DNA from: Patagioenas fasciata
Taxonomy: Eukaryota; Chordata; Aves; Columbiformes; Columbidae
DNA length: 64,000 nt
Direction of reading: 5' to 3'
Assembly (NCBI RefSeq): GCF_037038585.1
Contig: NC_092521.1
Coordinates: 110,758,605-110,822,604 of the forward strand
Shown here: positions 48,436-62,965 of the stretch, piece after piece
How positions within the stretch are numbered: the stretch's first letter is position 1
How the letters are laid out: each line of letters opens with the position of its first letter
Made by a program: the position numbers and the translations under genes
The notes under the pieces: generated by a model
Told to the model about the DNA's origin: nothing
Seen by the model: only the letters and a program-made list of their open reading frames with translations
The model's database searches: none

Positions 48436-51385
48436 CAGCATCATAAAAAGGAGAGAGGAGGGTGGATTCTCACATCAGTGCATAGCCTCTTATTCATTTA
48501 CAGTTATTTTCTTCACAGGTGTCTAGACTCAAAGTGAGTTCCTTATGCAGCTTTTGTAATGGCCACAGTAACAGGAACATTTGTGAAGCTGAACTGCAAG
48601 ACACCTCTCATATATGAAAGCATGTCCCCTCAAATTTGTTGTAAAATGGAGTTATGGTGAATCAAGTCAGTAGAGAAGACAAGTGAAGAAGGTGAGACTT
48701 GAGCTCCAGCCCTGCCTTCAGTTCATCAGAACAGGCATTCTGAAACTTCTGTTGTCTTATGTTTGCTTCCCTACAGGTAGCAAAGGGCTTTCTGGATGTT
48801 GCAGGCTTCTTTTTCCCAGACACATTTTACTCTTTCCACCTGGAAATCACATTTAGGCAGATTTTGAGGACTTTGTAAATTTGTCTGGGCTTTCCAGATG
48901 TCTGGTAGCCATAGGGAGCAGCAGACACTTCTGAACTAGTTGCTGCAAGTCTGGAAACTACGGACATAGTGCTATGAGCATGCACTGCAGTTACAGAACA
49001 TGAAGCAGCCTAAGCAGGAGCAGCTCTGTGTGTGCTGTGCTGTCCAGCCATGCATAGTAAGTGCAAAACTCTTCAGAAACAGCAGCCTTGACGTAGATAT
49101 ATTGTGCATCTACTAAGACTCTGTGCAGTCAGCCCTATGCTTTCATGGGGGAACTACGCAGTTATTTGCACATAGATTATACAGCCACTGGCTCGTGGGT
49201 GTGCTGCAGCTGGTGCAAAGGCACAAAGTTTTTTCTGCTCATGAAGTCCACTGCAGACATATGAGATTCCTACCCCTATTCTTTGCATCCTTATACCCAC
49301 ACTCCTCCAAAGCAACAATGATCAGGATCCATACTTGTTCCACTTCTCTCTTTGATTCCCCTCTGTGACACCTGGAGATGATTTCACAGTTGCTACCACC
49401 AGGAGAGAGAGGTGGCAATCCCCAGTCCTTTTCCCTCCCAGCACTCCGTGCTTTTGGTCATCCTGCTGTTTACCTTGCACTGGTTCTGGCATGTGTTGGG
49501 TCCCTCCATTAGCCACTTTGGCCTATTAGCCTGGAAGAAAAATAGCAGAAAGGTGGGTAGCTTTCTCTGTAATAGCGAGGTAAATCAGCTTACAGATACA
49601 AGGTAAAGGATCCGAGGAGTACACGAGCTGCTGCAAGTGCAACCAAGAGGCTGGGAAGGAGATTGAGAGACTTGACCTCACACTTTTGCAACACTGACTT
49701 ATTAGATCAGCCTAGCTGCCCATGAAACAGTAGTTTGATTTCTTTCTTTTACAGAACAGAGACCCTACTTGGCCTCTTTTTCACTTCTCATCATTTATAG
49801 CTATGTCTTTCAATCTGGGGAAATTTGGGTGTACTAACAGTTTTTGTCACACCACCACATAAGAATAATATTTTTTGAAGGGTTATCAAGGATTTTCTAC
49901 ATGATCTCAATTGCGTATGAACTTGCTTTAATATGCTTCTGTGGCCTCAAACCAGTTGAGCTATTTGTTTTCCCCAGTTATTCATGTGTTGGAGGCTAAA
50001 AGTGTTGTTATCGTCATGTTCAGAAAACTCTGCTTTTTAAACATCCTTATTCTGATGCAAAGATATTATCAAAAAAGGCTTTGAATCTCTTGTCTTGCTC
50101 CCTTGAACTAGTTTTGAAATTGTACCTAAGGCTAAATACATCTCCCATATTGTGTGGAAACTGCTTTGAAATTAAACAGAAATTTGAGAAGCTTCTGACA
50201 GCTGCCTCCAAGAGTGTCAAGCACATGATAGCTTCTTCCCAACCCTCTGGAAAATTAATAAATAATTTAAATCATCAGTTTTTTTTCCCTACTGCATAAC
50301 GTCTAGCCAGATTTCAGCTGGAAGAGCAGAAAATCAAAGCGTGATGAAATTCTGATTATTCCTTCGGTATTGTTTGAGAAATGATGGAAGACTTCAACAC
50401 ATTAATAAAGCAATTTAGACGTCCGTCTGCCACAGTGGTGGAGCACAGAAGATCAAAAGAACATTCTCATCTGCTTGATACACACACCCAGTGTTCATTC
50501 ATTAATGGCATACTTTTAGCGTAGCTTATAACTGTACACATCTTACAACAAAGCAGTACCATGATGTCCCTTGTACATAGGGAACAGAGAGAGCAGGGAA
50601 AAAAAAAGTCTGGTTGATGAAAGCATTCTCAGCAACTGAGAACATCACTCACTCCAACACGGTTTGCTGTGAACTTTGAAAGGGTGGGAGGAATAACTGC
50701 ACACCATTGTCTTCATTCGATTGTATTGTTCAGAATTAATCCCCCACTGATAAAATAATTCCCGATAAAACACATTGTAGCTCTCAGAAGTCATGCACTC
50801 AAAGCACGCACAGCGGGTGTGTGTTGATGCATCTGTGCTCTGTAAACTATAAGCAAATTAGCAGTTTGGGGCTGCCTATCTGTTTTGGTGACAAAAAGTA
50901 AAGACCTAAGTACATGTATTTTAAATCAAATATGACCCATTTCAGCTTCTGAAGAAGAAAGAGGGTGCATCCTTTCCGGACAGAGGAAAAAGACAAAACA
51001 CATTGTGTTTGTCCTGGTATTCCACAGGGGTCTCTCTAAAGACCTAAACTTCAACTGGAAAGCAGAAAGCATTTGCTTACTGCATTTGCATTTTTAGGAA
51101 ATAAATTTCCTCACGTCCTCTTAAGGAAAATCCCAGTTGTAATGAGGCTAACTGGGCAGACTCCAGATCAAATTTGTTCCTGGCATGATGGCATTGACTT
51201 AGTGGCAGTGCACCAGAAACAAATCTGGCCCTTTCTCTCTTTGAAAGCGAAAGTGTGTTAGCCAGTTGTTCCAGAGGCACACAGAGTAATATGCCTTTGG
51301 ATTGTACACAACTAATCCTCTTTATACTTTGCTGACTGTAACCTGCTTAGTCTTACATGAAATGTATTTACCGTCTTTTCGTGAG

Positions 51386-51420
51386 CCTGATCCAAAGCCT
51401 GTTGAAGTCAGTGGAAGGAG
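51386..51420. repeat. Ancient amniote palindromic repeat fragment
   Basis: CCTGATCCAAAGCCTGTTGA followed by AGTCAGTGGAAG matches the amniote repeat 'CTGATCCAAAGCCCATTGAAGTCAATGGAAAG'. Confidence 0.6.
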
Positions 51421-52134
51421 TCCAGATCTTTTCAGTAGTTTTGGAGCCGGCTCTATATGAACAGCTGGTCTAGCAGTGAGTCTTCTAGTTGAAAGACAAG
51501 GAAAATAAGCAGCACCAAACCACATTGGACTCAGCGCTGTATTAAAGATATAAATGAAAGTAATGTGAAACTTGTAAAACCAGACTGGACGAAACACTAT
51601 GAAACATGCTGCAGGGAGCAGTCTAGTGCTAGCAGAGGAATAAGCTAGCTATTTAATGATTTCTTTTCCATAGCTTTTACTTTTCCACTTATTCTGTAAT
51701 GTAACAGGCAAATAGCTGCCAGACAGCAGCACTGCAATGAGAACATATGTAGTGTTTGCTTATATCTTACATTACAAAAGAAGTATGAGTGCCGTGTGTT
51801 ATTCCAAGTATAAAATTACAGGTGTCAAATCCTTTGGTGCTCTGAGTGCTGTACCAGAAAAGTAATCCAGTAAAAATAGCCATGTCCTGTCGAAGCTGAG
51901 CGGTTAGTATTGTTATTACAGCTCCTCGCTTGCATGGCAGTGTAAGATGGCACAAAACAAGTGTAAGAGACCAACAAGAAACCTGCCCGGAATCGCCAAG
52001 AGCATAGAAAGACAGGGGGGTGGAAACCAGATAAACCTAAGAGTCCAAAGTGAGAATCTGCCTGGTCTGCTTTACAGCTGGTTTTAACTTTAAAAAAGCT
52101 GTTAGACAAAAGCTCTTTAACATCTTAAGAGGTA

Positions 52135-52200
52135 ATACTTATCCAGAGATACCAAAGAATTAAAGCCAAGGGTGATTTGTGCTTGTTTCTGGATAAGTAT
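52135..52200. repeat. 13-bp inverted repeat with 40-nt loop
   Basis: ATACTTATCCAGA at 52135-52147 is the exact reverse complement of TCTGGATAAGTAT at 52188-52200. No matching target-site duplication is seen outside the arms. Confidence 0.9.
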
Positions 52201-55200
52201 GTGGTCAATCCTCTATCCTAAGGAGCATACAATTTAAAAAGTAGAAAAATAGTTAGCTTGAAAGGTGAAATATTTTTTTCATCTCCATGTTACAGGTGAG
52301 AGTGTGAAACAGGGATTTAGATAGCTTGGCTGGGCTAGATGGTTGGCTCTGTTGCCTGTGGCAGAGAACCTGCAGCTGCTGTCAAGTGCTTTACAAGCAA
52401 GCCATCTATTGAACCTGAATAAGCCTTGAGGAAAAAGCTCGCTGTGGACCTGAACTAAGGCAGTAGGTACTTGAAGAGGACATAGTGGAGCACAACACGG
52501 GTTTTTGGTACATGAATTTCTCCTCAATAGAGCATGAAGAGCCACACACACTTTGTGCAGCTCCTGGAAATTAATTTAATACTTTTAGTGTCTATTTCAC
52601 AAAAATTGGTTCTGAAGAAAATCTATTTAGTACATAATTTCCCTAAAGGGGGCAGAAGACTCACTCCACTTAATACTTTTTCCAGGTCTCCAGAGCTGCA
52701 GTGAAACGTGGGCAGAGATAGCCTGGTTTGCTAAATTGGGGACATGCTGCTTCTGTCAGTATAGATGTTAAGAAGCTTATTAAAGGACATAGCAGCTAAC
52801 AAGTGAATCTTTAATCCCTGCCAAATCCCTTTAGTTCATGATCAGTGTAAAGTAGTTCATGTAAAAAAGAAACTTTTACTCATCAGTTCTTGTGTGTTTC
52901 CAGATGAGATGTGTTTTTACTTGCATGATGAGAATCAGAACACATTTTACTTGTAATTTTCAGGATGAATTTTCACTGCCCTTAAAAACACTCTCCAAAA
53001 AAATCTCTCTTCCCCTACTTCTTCAAAACCATGGGAGTCATATTCATTGTCCACACGGGTATTTTAAGTAAGTGGCATGTAGGGTGTGGTGGGCTACATA
53101 GTATTCCACTGAACAGCAGGCTAAATCCTGATTCTGAGAGGCTGCAGTTCTGTTAGAAGGTCAGAAATGGCAACATCGTGTAGTGCACCAAAGCTTGCCT
53201 GTCCTGACTGAGATGTGAGTAAGGGGTTGACAGTCATGTTTTGATTTATAGAAAAACTTTTATTTTGGTTGCTCTTTTTTGATTTGCAAACCGCATGCTC
53301 ATGCTGAATGTATCTCGTGCTGCAATGAGTGAGTCAATTTTAGGTTCCTTTTTCATACAAGTTTTGTTCCTATTAAGTTGTGAAAGGACTCTGTATCAAA
53401 AATCAGAACCACCTATGAAGGAATTTTTTTTTTTACTTTATCTCTGAAAAAAAGAACACTGCAGTAGGTCTGTCAGTCATTAGATCAAAGGATGCATCTA
53501 GTGTACCTCAGTATGCTGTAAGGTGAGCTATTTGTTCAGTAGTTAGCTCTAGTTAACTAACATGACTATTCATTCTAAAATAAGCACTTTGGCAGTGTTT
53601 GCTCCCAGGCAAATACTTGTTCTGCTACAGCTCTTTCTCAGCTCAGCTGCCTCTGATCCCCTTTGCAAGTGCCAAAGTTGTTAGCCTTTGTAGTCATGAG
53701 AGTTAATTACTGCTCATTTTGCTCCCTTTTCTGCATGGCCAAAAGCTTTTATGTCCTTTAGGTGGTTCAGGAGTGGAAAGCCTAGCTTGCATTAAGGGAC
53801 TGTTTACTTATGCAACATATGATTAATAGTTGCCAAGAAGTGGTCTGCCACATGTGTACTGGCAGGTTGGTGGCTGTGCAGCTGCACTGCTAATTACATA
53901 TCTGGGCTGGCTGAACGCAGTGCATCTGACAGTGGAGATAAGCTCTGGGGCGCAGCAGGAGATCGAGGTTGGGTGAACTGGGCCACCTGGGAAGTGGTGG
54001 CTAGATGTGACACCTGGGGACAGATGCGGTGGATCTGCTGGGGATGGAGGCTGGACATGTGGAGAGCACAGCAACTAGCCATGATACAGGGTTCTGAGTA
54101 AGGAGCAGAGGAAGAAAATAGCAAGCTAAAGTAATCTGTGTAGCAACCAGCTGTGCCCAGCATGGCCCTTTGGTATTGGGCTGGACTCCTTTAGCTTTGG
54201 GAGTGGTTGTGGCAGTAGGAGGGGAGCATATATTATTGTTTAGCTTTCATATCAGTCCAAGAAAACTAGGTTTATCTCCCAACCCCAAAGCATTGTCCTC
54301 ACCAAAGCGGATATTCAAACACAGTGCTCTTTAGAGGTTGTGGCCTGCAGTAGCAGGAAGCTCAGCAGAGACCACATACTTTTAGCATCTCCAATCTCTG
54401 GGGTTTTTTACTTGAATTACGTTTCCCTTTTCAGCTAAATAAACCATAGCGAAAAGCCTTTCACTGTGTGCTAAGATATTCTCAAGTGCTCTTGTTTCCA
54501 AGGGCGACTTTACTGGGGGCAGCGATGCAGTTTCAGAACAGAGTTCTTACGTGTCCCAGTTATAGATTTACTTCCCATGCTGCTGACAGCTTGATTTGTG
54601 AAAGAAAAAAGGACAAAATAGCAAAACAAAACTCAACCCGCAGCCTGTTCAAGAGAGAAAAACACAGACTTGCTGTGCTACAGAGGAAGTGTCAAACACA
54701 AACATTTCAAAGGAGGAAAGCTTCTAGTCTTCAAGAATATTCTTTACAAGAATAAGTCTCGTAACTGTAACTATTTTTAAGCTTTAAAAGTTTCCTGTTT
54801 AATACCTGTGGGATAAGTCTGTGCAGCTAGCTGGAGGCCAATTTTAACCTTGGACCATTGAAATCTATTGACCTGTGGTTTGGTACAGAGCTGGCCATTG
54901 TTTTTTTCCCACTTTGAAATAAGGGATATCTGGGAAACCTCTAGCACCACCTCCCCCACAGAAAAAAAAAAAAATCGCGTGACTGACTCTGCGCTAGACC
55001 TGTTTTACTTAGCTGCCTAGTTTTGCAAAGTAGCCAGATACTGAAAATGTTGCTTAATTAAGCAGATGTCAGATGTGGAAACTCACCATGATGCTTTTAC
55101 ACTGAATCTGGTGAATACTAAGAGGACATTAAGTGCACGTGTAATTCCAGACCTGTTTCATTCTGGTTTGAGACTTAGCAGCCGCTGTGGAAAGAGGAGG

Positions 55201-56973
55201 CTGAAATGGGGTGTTCTGCTGTTGAACAAACAATTTTATTTCTAAAGCAAAGTCTCATGGCAATGCACTGCAGGGCTCATGATTCATAAAGCCAGTCGAG
55301 CACTGAAGGGAACTGTGTCTCGATTTGCGGCTTATAAAAACAGGCGTTCGCTAATAAATGCATTCTTCAGAATTGCAGCCCAGCACATTCTTGAAAGTGG
55401 AGTTCATGGCTTTGTCTTGAACAGTAGACTCCTATGATTACTGCATACTGTGCTTTTATGATAGGTGAGACAGCTTCCTCCTGGCCACTTAGTTATGTCA
55501 CTATTAAATGAAGAAAAAGAATTGGGATGACCCAGTCTAGAAGGGGTAAAACAAACAGCAGGGCATTGCCATCGACGAAACAAAACTTGCTTTAAGCGCA
55601 TTCTCTAGTTACTCTGAGTCACCAGTCCTCAAATATGTTTATTCTCTTCCTCCTCCATCTTTCCCTAAGCTGTATTACAAAGCAGTGCTTTGACTAGAAG
55701 CTGGGGTGCAATATGGGGGCGCTCCTGAGAGCAGGCAGGGGTGGAGACTGTGGGGAGGGACTGAGCTAAGGTACTGAGAAAGAGACCAGAGCCCAGGTTG
55801 CAAAGCTCCTTGAATCAAATGTTGCTTCTTAAGGCGTCTTAGGAAGTCCCAGGCTGTGTGTTCCTCTCCCTGTCATCTCCTCATCCTCAGTGCTCGGCTT
55901 TTCAGTTTTAAATCCAAAATCTTCAGAGGAAAAAAGTATTCCCTGGTTATGAAACTGAATGAGTCAAACATACCTTTGAATTGTCGCATGTATTTCTGAC
56001 AAGAGGATCCAAGACCTGCAGATTAGGGTCAAGTGTGGTGAATAGTGGCCATCCACAGAAACCACCCGAATATGGCCATCCAAATGGTTATATTATAAAA
56101 CTAAGTAGTACAGGTGGCCAGATGTATTTTGCATAGGCTTAAGAGAGACACAGAGGAATTGATTTTCAATAAATACTAAACTAGGAAGTGTTTCTTAGTT
56201 GTTCATAGTGCACATTTTTTCCTAAAGTCAGCCAAATACACAGTTTTGGGAATGTACTTCTAGTATGTGTTGAGCTCAGGAATCTGCCTTCACCAATTTA
56301 GTTCCCTAATCAAAACACGTTAGACATGTTTTCTTCTCTTAACACGTCTGTATATGCATGTGTGTTTGTATATGTATCCATGTGTGTGTTCCATTAGAGT
56401 TAGCATTAACTGTAGGCATCTGGGATGAAATGGACTGTAAAATTTCCATGCCATCTGCTCAAACAGCAGCCTGCCTTCAAAAAGAATACTCAGATGTTCA
56501 TGAACTGGGATGATGAGGATGATGAAGAAGCCTCTGTGTGAGGGAAAAACCTAGTTTCTCAACTGGCAAACTTTTTTTAAAAATCAGAAATTTCTGGTAT
56601 CTGAAATGCTTTTAAGTGCAGGATTCCAGTTTTCTGCTTCATGAAAACTGTGTTAGAACAGCATGTAGACTGAGCAGAACAAAGTTAGCGGTATGATAAA
56701 ATGTTTTGATATGTTTTCCTAATTTGAGAGAGGGTTTCTCACTCCTCCATGGAAGAGAGCTGCTTGTCAGCATGGGCTGAGGCTGCAGCAAACCCTGTTT
56801 CGGTAGCAGCAGCTGTGTCACTGATTTTGCTCTGCCACGAGAACCACAGAGCAACGGCAGCACCAGGGGCAGCATTAAGGTGGCAAATCTATAGATAAAA
56901 GAATGCAAATTTGATTGCAGTATTGGTTATGCTATTAGTCAAGTTCAGCCAATTGCATTTATGTTGAGCAACA

Positions 56974-57040
56974 CCTAGAGCCTGCTGGAGCCAGTGGGAG
57001 TTTTGCCATCAGCTTCCCTGGGGGGTAGGATTTTGCTCAC
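56974..57040. repeat. Ancient amniote palindromic repeat copy
   Basis: GAGCCAGTGGGAGTTTTGCC then ATCAGCTTCCCTGGGGGGTA then GGATTTTGC corresponds to 'GAAGTCAATGGGAGTTTTGCCATTGACTTCAATGGGGCCAGGATTT'. The self-complementarity has decayed. Confidence 0.6.
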
Positions 57041-59589
57041 TGTTTGAATTAGCTGTATCTTCACAGGAGCATATGGGAGCAAATGCAAAGGTTTAGAATT
57101 GAAGGAGCCAGTAAGCAGCTTTATGCGTTTACTTTGTTATACAGGTAAAAGCTGAGACTGTATAACCCATCTGCTAGGCTTTCAACACATCTCTGTAAAA
57201 TCCATGTTAGAGTCAGAGCATTCTTTTCTATTTAATTTATGGCCCTGGCTGCCTGAATGAGTGCATCTGGAGCTCAGAAGTCTTATGCCCTTATTGTAAA
57301 TTAGTTAGCTTGAAAAACTGCACACGTTGTCAGATCTTTGCTGTGGAAATGCCAGGCTCTGTAGTTGAGATGCTCTTGTGTATGTGTATGTTTTTTACGT
57401 GAAAAGGCTGTTGAACTTTATGCATAAATACTGCTCTCTGTTTCTTTTTTTTTTTTTTTCCTCCCTCTTTTGTTACAGGCTGTGGACTAGCATTGAATAT
57501 TCAGGGAAAGCTCCCCAGAGAGATTAGGGGCATGGACAGATTTTAAACAGGGCCTTAATGCACGAAAGGACAAACGTTCTAGTGGGAATACTAATGCAAA
57601 TGCCCTGCTTTTGGGTCAAAATGCATTAAACAGCTGCTTGAATGCTAAAGATGCTTTTAAAATCAATACAGACTGGAAATTATCAAATTTATAAATAGAG
57701 ATTTTGCCATTTTCTCAGTAGAGTCGCCAAAGAGAGTAAAAGTACTTCACTGACCACCTTTGTTGTAAAGCATACAACACTTTCAAGTACCAATGCTCGA
57801 GAGAAGCACATCTACAAAACCCTTTCTGCAGGGCTCAGAATCCCATATCCTACTGAAACTTAGTTCAGATAGGAGTTTTCTGTGTCCTTGCTGGAGAGCT
57901 ATGGGAACTAAGACTTAACAGCAGTAGGAGTTAGATGCTTTGACCTGAGTAAACTGCTGTTATCATCAGTTACTCTGATTACATCATTGTGGAACACAGC
58001 CTATTGCTGTTTTTTAGTAAATCTATGTTAAAAGAAATTCAGTGAAGCCATTGCACAAACAAGCAGTAACAGTACATATATTTGGGCCAGCTATGCAGCA
58101 ACTAAACCCAAGTGGAATCCAACTGTAAAAACTGACAACCTAGATGGGTCAGAGTCTGTAACTGGGTTGCATAATATTAACATGGCAATATCAAAGTCTC
58201 AGTGTGGCTTTAATCACCACATGGTTGGTATTTATCATTAAGCTATGTGCATATTAAAGGAAGGTTTGGCAGACTTAAAATAAATGTAGTGAAAAAATAT
58301 TTCAAGTACCTTATGTTTCTGAAATAAATACATTGCCCTACCTTTGCTGTACATTTGCCTTATGAGTCCTTCAGCCTGACTCCACATCACTGTTGTGCTC
58401 CAGTCTCTGAAATGGAAACAAGTATCATTTACAGTATAGAAGTGCAGCAGTGTCCGTATAATACTTAGATAATTTAAGTTCCCATTGTGGACCACATTTC
58501 ATTAACTGTACACTTCATATGACCCATTGCCTCTATTGCCACTGTCCCATGTTACAATAATCCCTAAAAATGCTGCCACTGGGTTGAGGCCCTTTGCCTT
58601 AGGTGCTGCATGTTTGCAGCTCTTGCAGGCATTTGACAGCTTTGAACTCCACGTTTCTTAAGCTCCAGCTTAGTTTGGGGCAGAAGAACAAGTCTTCAGT
58701 GCGGAGCCCTACATCGCTGTGTGCTGCAGCCTGCAACTTTTCATTGCTGCCCGCCTTCTGCATCATCCCTGTAGTGCTTCCTTTTGGCTTCTTTTTGCTT
58801 TCAGACATTTCTTTCCAACCTCACAGTTTTTCCTGGTCTGCTCCTCCCTGTTGTGCTCTTTAAACCATTCTGTGGACACTAGAAGTTGTTCTCAGGTTTA
58901 TTCTGCGGGCCAGTTTTGAGTTCATGTTAGGCGTATGCATCCTGTTTGCCACTTGGAAGACAGTGGTCAGGTCCCACTCTGCAGCTATAAGACATAGATA
59001 GAACTGCAGCTGCTGTCCGCGGGAGATGTAATTTTAGATTCTTTCAGGATGAGGCGGCCTCTATAACCTTAGCCTTGCTCTCAGTAATGCCTGTGGTGTA
59101 ACCACGCTCAACAGTTTGTGGTTTGGATGTTAAAGAGCACAATTCCCATTGAGAAGACGGCTGCTGTTGACATAAATGGCAAGATTTCAAGATTTCTGCG
59201 TTCACACATGGCCTTTGAAGCTAATCGGACAGCAAGACCAGTCAGACCCCTCTCCACAGGCTGGTCCTTGCTGGAATTAATACTTTATGAGCCCCTGAGA
59301 CTGTGCCACTAGTGTTAACCAGGGTGCCCTTACATGCCTCTGCTCTTCCTCCCTGCCCTAAAACTCACAGATGTCTCGTAAGACAAGTGCCACTGTCTTG
59401 TCTCCACTTCCCCCATGCTTGGCTGTGTCTCAAAGATGCTTGGAGAAGATGAAATGCCAAAGGGAGGGAGCATTTTTCCAAGCTTGCAGTCTGTACTTTT
59501 CCACAGAAGGTGGGATGCACTGCACAGCTGTCTTGGGTCCTGCTGAGGCTGCTCCCACCTGATTTATGTGCTACATGGTTATGGACTAA

Positions 59590-59850
59590 AAGATGTGTGG
59601 CGGGGCCCGGGGGGAGCAAAATGCAGGCTGGGGATTGAAATGAGGACACTTTACTGTGTTGCTTTCATCCCAAAGGGAAGGTGAATAACTCTTGCGCTTG
59701 TATCCAGAAGATGGCACCGGCAGACCGAGCCTGCAGGCAGCTCTCCCTGCCCTGCCAGGCCCCGCCAGGCCGGCACCGCTGCCCCGGCTGGAAACAGCCT
59801 CGCTAATCGGGGCTATCGGGGCTCTCAGCCCTTTAAGCCTACATCCAAGC
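59590..59850. other. G+C-rich patch
   Basis: Locally G+C-rich, with GGCGGGGCCCGGGGGGAGC at about 59600 and several CpGs at 59710-59820, but much smaller and weaker than the CpG island at 39.5 kb. No promoter or exon can be supported. Confidence 0.5.
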
Positions 59851-61491
59851 CTGTGCTCTCCTTGCCTGGCTCCAGACCTCTGAGCCCACGAGTCCAACAG
59901 TCATAGCTGTGACTGGGATCTTGTGGCTTGAATAAGCAACTGAGACCAAGGACAAGCAAAAGCTTTAAGCAGTGGGATCTTTACCTCCTTGTTACAAAAC
60001 CAGTTTTGCTGTTGAAGTGGGGAAAAGCCCATCTGAGGACATCATTCAGGGCTTTTTTTTAGAAGATGTCTTGCAGCAGCTGCTAGTACTGTTTGGGCAC
60101 TGCCACCTCTGTTAGTAGATGTGCATGTATCGGTGTCAGCAGCTGAGTTATCACACATGCTGGCAAGTGTTTCTCAGGTGACACAATTCTAAATACTAAA
60201 TTAGGAGGCGGTTCTTTATCTTCTTTGTTTTGGGGGAATTTCTGTGGCTGTGAAAGGCAGACCGGAAACAGGGTTTTGGCATTGTAAATCAAGGCTTTCA
60301 TCCAAAGTGCAGGCCACGGGGACACCTTTGTGCTGGAGAGCCCTCAGCTCACTGCCCCTGGGCAGTGAAACCGTTTCACTGCAGAAGGGAGTAGATGCAA
60401 TTTTTAAACATGCTTGAGGAGCCAGACAAGTCAGGCTTTTCTGCAAGAGCAATTCTGGCTTTTACGTTTCCTTTTTTGAGATGGAAGATAGCTTTCTTAA
60501 TTTAGTCAATGGTTTTCCAACCTCAGAAACCACAAGGATCCATGCTGGATTTTGGAGATATCCATCTTTCCACATTGGCCAGTCTGTCCCCATTTTCCCT
60601 TACTAGCATTATTACTCTTGGTTACAAAAATAGCCTTTTTCCCCCCTCTTTTCTTCATCCCATCTCACCTCAGCAGGAGCCAAAACCAGGCTCCCGTACC
60701 CGCCACGCAGAGCCAGCTGCTGGGGTGAGAAGGGGGAGGCAGGCACCAGGCCAGCTGCCAACTGTGGGGCTGCTGCCAGTCCTCATCCTCCAGCTGCTGC
60801 CCTCTGCTCCCTCTGTGGCAGCCGTTCAGTCGTGAACACCAGCAGGCAGGAGGAGATCCTTGAGGGAAAGCAGTGAGCTGCCTGCTGATCATGTTGATCA
60901 CTTTTGCAAAAAAAAAACCCAAAAAAACAACACCCAAAATAACCCCCAGACTCCCAGAGCTGTCTTCTGTGATGGTTCTTAGGTGCTATTAGTTGTCATG
61001 TGGTGGCATGAAATTGAAAAGTAGGCCAGAATAAACTTCTGATAATCTGGGCACTGTGTGTTTACCGTGTGACTTAAGTTTAACAGTGTCCTGAAAGCAC
61101 CTTTGTTCTTTATAGCTATACACTGAGCAGCTAAAAGTAAGGCTCTTTAAAATACAGATAATTTAGTCCGTTTAAATTTTAAAGAGGTTTTACGCTAAGA
61201 AGGAAACATGTAGGTTGAAAATAAGGAGTAGACGAGAAATTATTTTGAGTTGCCCAGTTGACTTTGTGCTGGAACACCCTAGTTTTTCCCAGATGTTTGT
61301 CTGCTGTTGATGACTCTTGGCATTATGCATATGCAGGAAGGCAGAACATGCAGCTGGACAAAAGGACTGCATACAGAGTGAAGATTTTTGAACTTGCAGC
61401 CATCTCAGATGTTACTGTTCCTTCCTATTTCTGCCTGTGTCCTTTGTTTCTTATATAGTTCCCTTGCTAGACAATGTTAGGGGCTGGGCCT

Positions 61492-61518
61492 CTTTTTTTT
61501 TTTCTTTTTTTTTTTTTT
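61492..61518. repeat. Poly-T tract
   Basis: T run with a single C interruption. Confidence 0.95.
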
Positions 61519-61662
61519 GACACCACTTCTGATAGATTCTGTATCACCTGCTCCCTGCAAGGCAAACTGCAGGGCTGCTTCCCTTCTGTAGCAGCTGTGC
61601 TGGAGAACTGCTGATGAGGAACAAATAGGAGCTACTGAGCAATCATTTGGAGACTGGCTATT

Positions 61663-61679
61663 AAAAAAAAAAAAAAAAA
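61663..61679. repeat. Poly-A run
   Basis: Seventeen consecutive A. Confidence 0.95.
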
Positions 61680-61799
61680 GCCAGCTAATTAGAGCTTAGA
61701 GAAAGAGGCAACACTTTGTGCAAAAACATCAGAAGGTAGGCCCTCCAAGTCCCATACACTCCCTGTAAATAGCCATAATTAACCTCACAGTATTCAATT

Positions 61800-61822
61800 T
61801 ATTAATTAAAATTTAATTAATA
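61800..61822. repeat. 23-bp AT palindrome
   Basis: Arms TATTAATTAAA and TTTAATTAATA of 11 bp around one A. Confidence 0.95.
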
Positions 61823-62911
61823 TTTTCTGTCCTTGATGATGATCTTAGAGGCAGTCAGGAAAACATAGAGGCAGCTGTGTTTCTGTAGAGCAGCAGTGAC
61901 ATTCAAGAGGATAGAGGCATGTGAGACTCCTCTCGGTCTCCCAGTCATACCTGTGATAAAACAGAAGTGAAACTGGTCTCTGGATTGCTGGCAAAGGAGG
62001 GGAGGATGGGAACCTGTGGAAGCCCCAGTCTTTTCCTGCACACTTCCAGGCATTACCCTACAAATGCAGTACTCACCTGGGTTGTTTGAAAGTGTGAGAG
62101 GGAGGAATAGTGAGAAAATTAATGTCATCATTACTTATTTGACCACACCAGCTGAGGGCTGCTGTACAGCACTGTGCTTCGCTTGGTTTTGATGTTCTGC
62201 TTGTTGCTTGTTGCTGAGTGAGCTCAGCAGAGATACCTCTCCTGAACTTCTTGGACCTCATCAAAGTAGCACAGTTCCTGCTTAAAAATGCTGTGTCTGT
62301 AGCTTGGCACAATCCTGTTTTACTCCAGGGGTGGGTTTCCTGGTCATTCATACTATCCATGGTCAGCATGTCAGACATCTGTCAGTGTCAGAGCTCTCTT
62401 CTGGAACAAATCCATTGGTATTCCCAAGGGGAAACGTAGGTGTTGTCAACCATGTAGTTCACTGCAGTGTTTGCTACAGACAGACAGGGTAGATGTGGAA
62501 GACACCAAATGTATTTCCTTTAAGGACAGCAGTTCAGCATTGTTCCAGGTTAGGCAGTAGCATTATTTGTGCTCTCACATACGCTTTTGCTAGAGCACAC
62601 AACAATTTTTTCCAACATTTTAATGTTTTTGACCCAGCACTGCTCTGCTGGACTGCAGCATACACCTGTTAAGATCGTTCATACTTGGAACTTAAAAAAA
62701 CCCCCACCAAGCTCACACATAGAAAATAACAACTGTTATCTACAGGTTCATGAGAGTCTACGTGACCTGAGTGTTACACAGCCTGGCTGCAGCCAGCACA
62801 CTCAGGAGGGAGCAAGCTCTTAACAGTGTGATCATGAGCTGTCCTGCAAAAACGGGCCTGTGGGCAAGTGCCCACTGTACAGGCCTGGTGAGAATGGCCA
62901 CGAGGTAATGA

Positions 62912-62965
62912 AGGTCTTCTATTCCCCATTTAACAGAAGGGTGCAGACTGACTCAGCAAGAGAAC
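62912..62965 (+). repeat. MIR-like fragment
   Basis: TCTATTCCCCATTTAACAGA, then AGGGTGCAGACTGACTCAGC, then AAGAGAAC resembles the same MIR 3' block seen at 34.63 kb. Confidence 0.4.

Noticed and set aside
57440..57480. Strong splice-acceptor-like sequence (long T tract then TTACAG)
   Set aside because: No open frame or convincing donor follows, and a poly-T tract alone can create this look-alike. An untranslated exon cannot be excluded.
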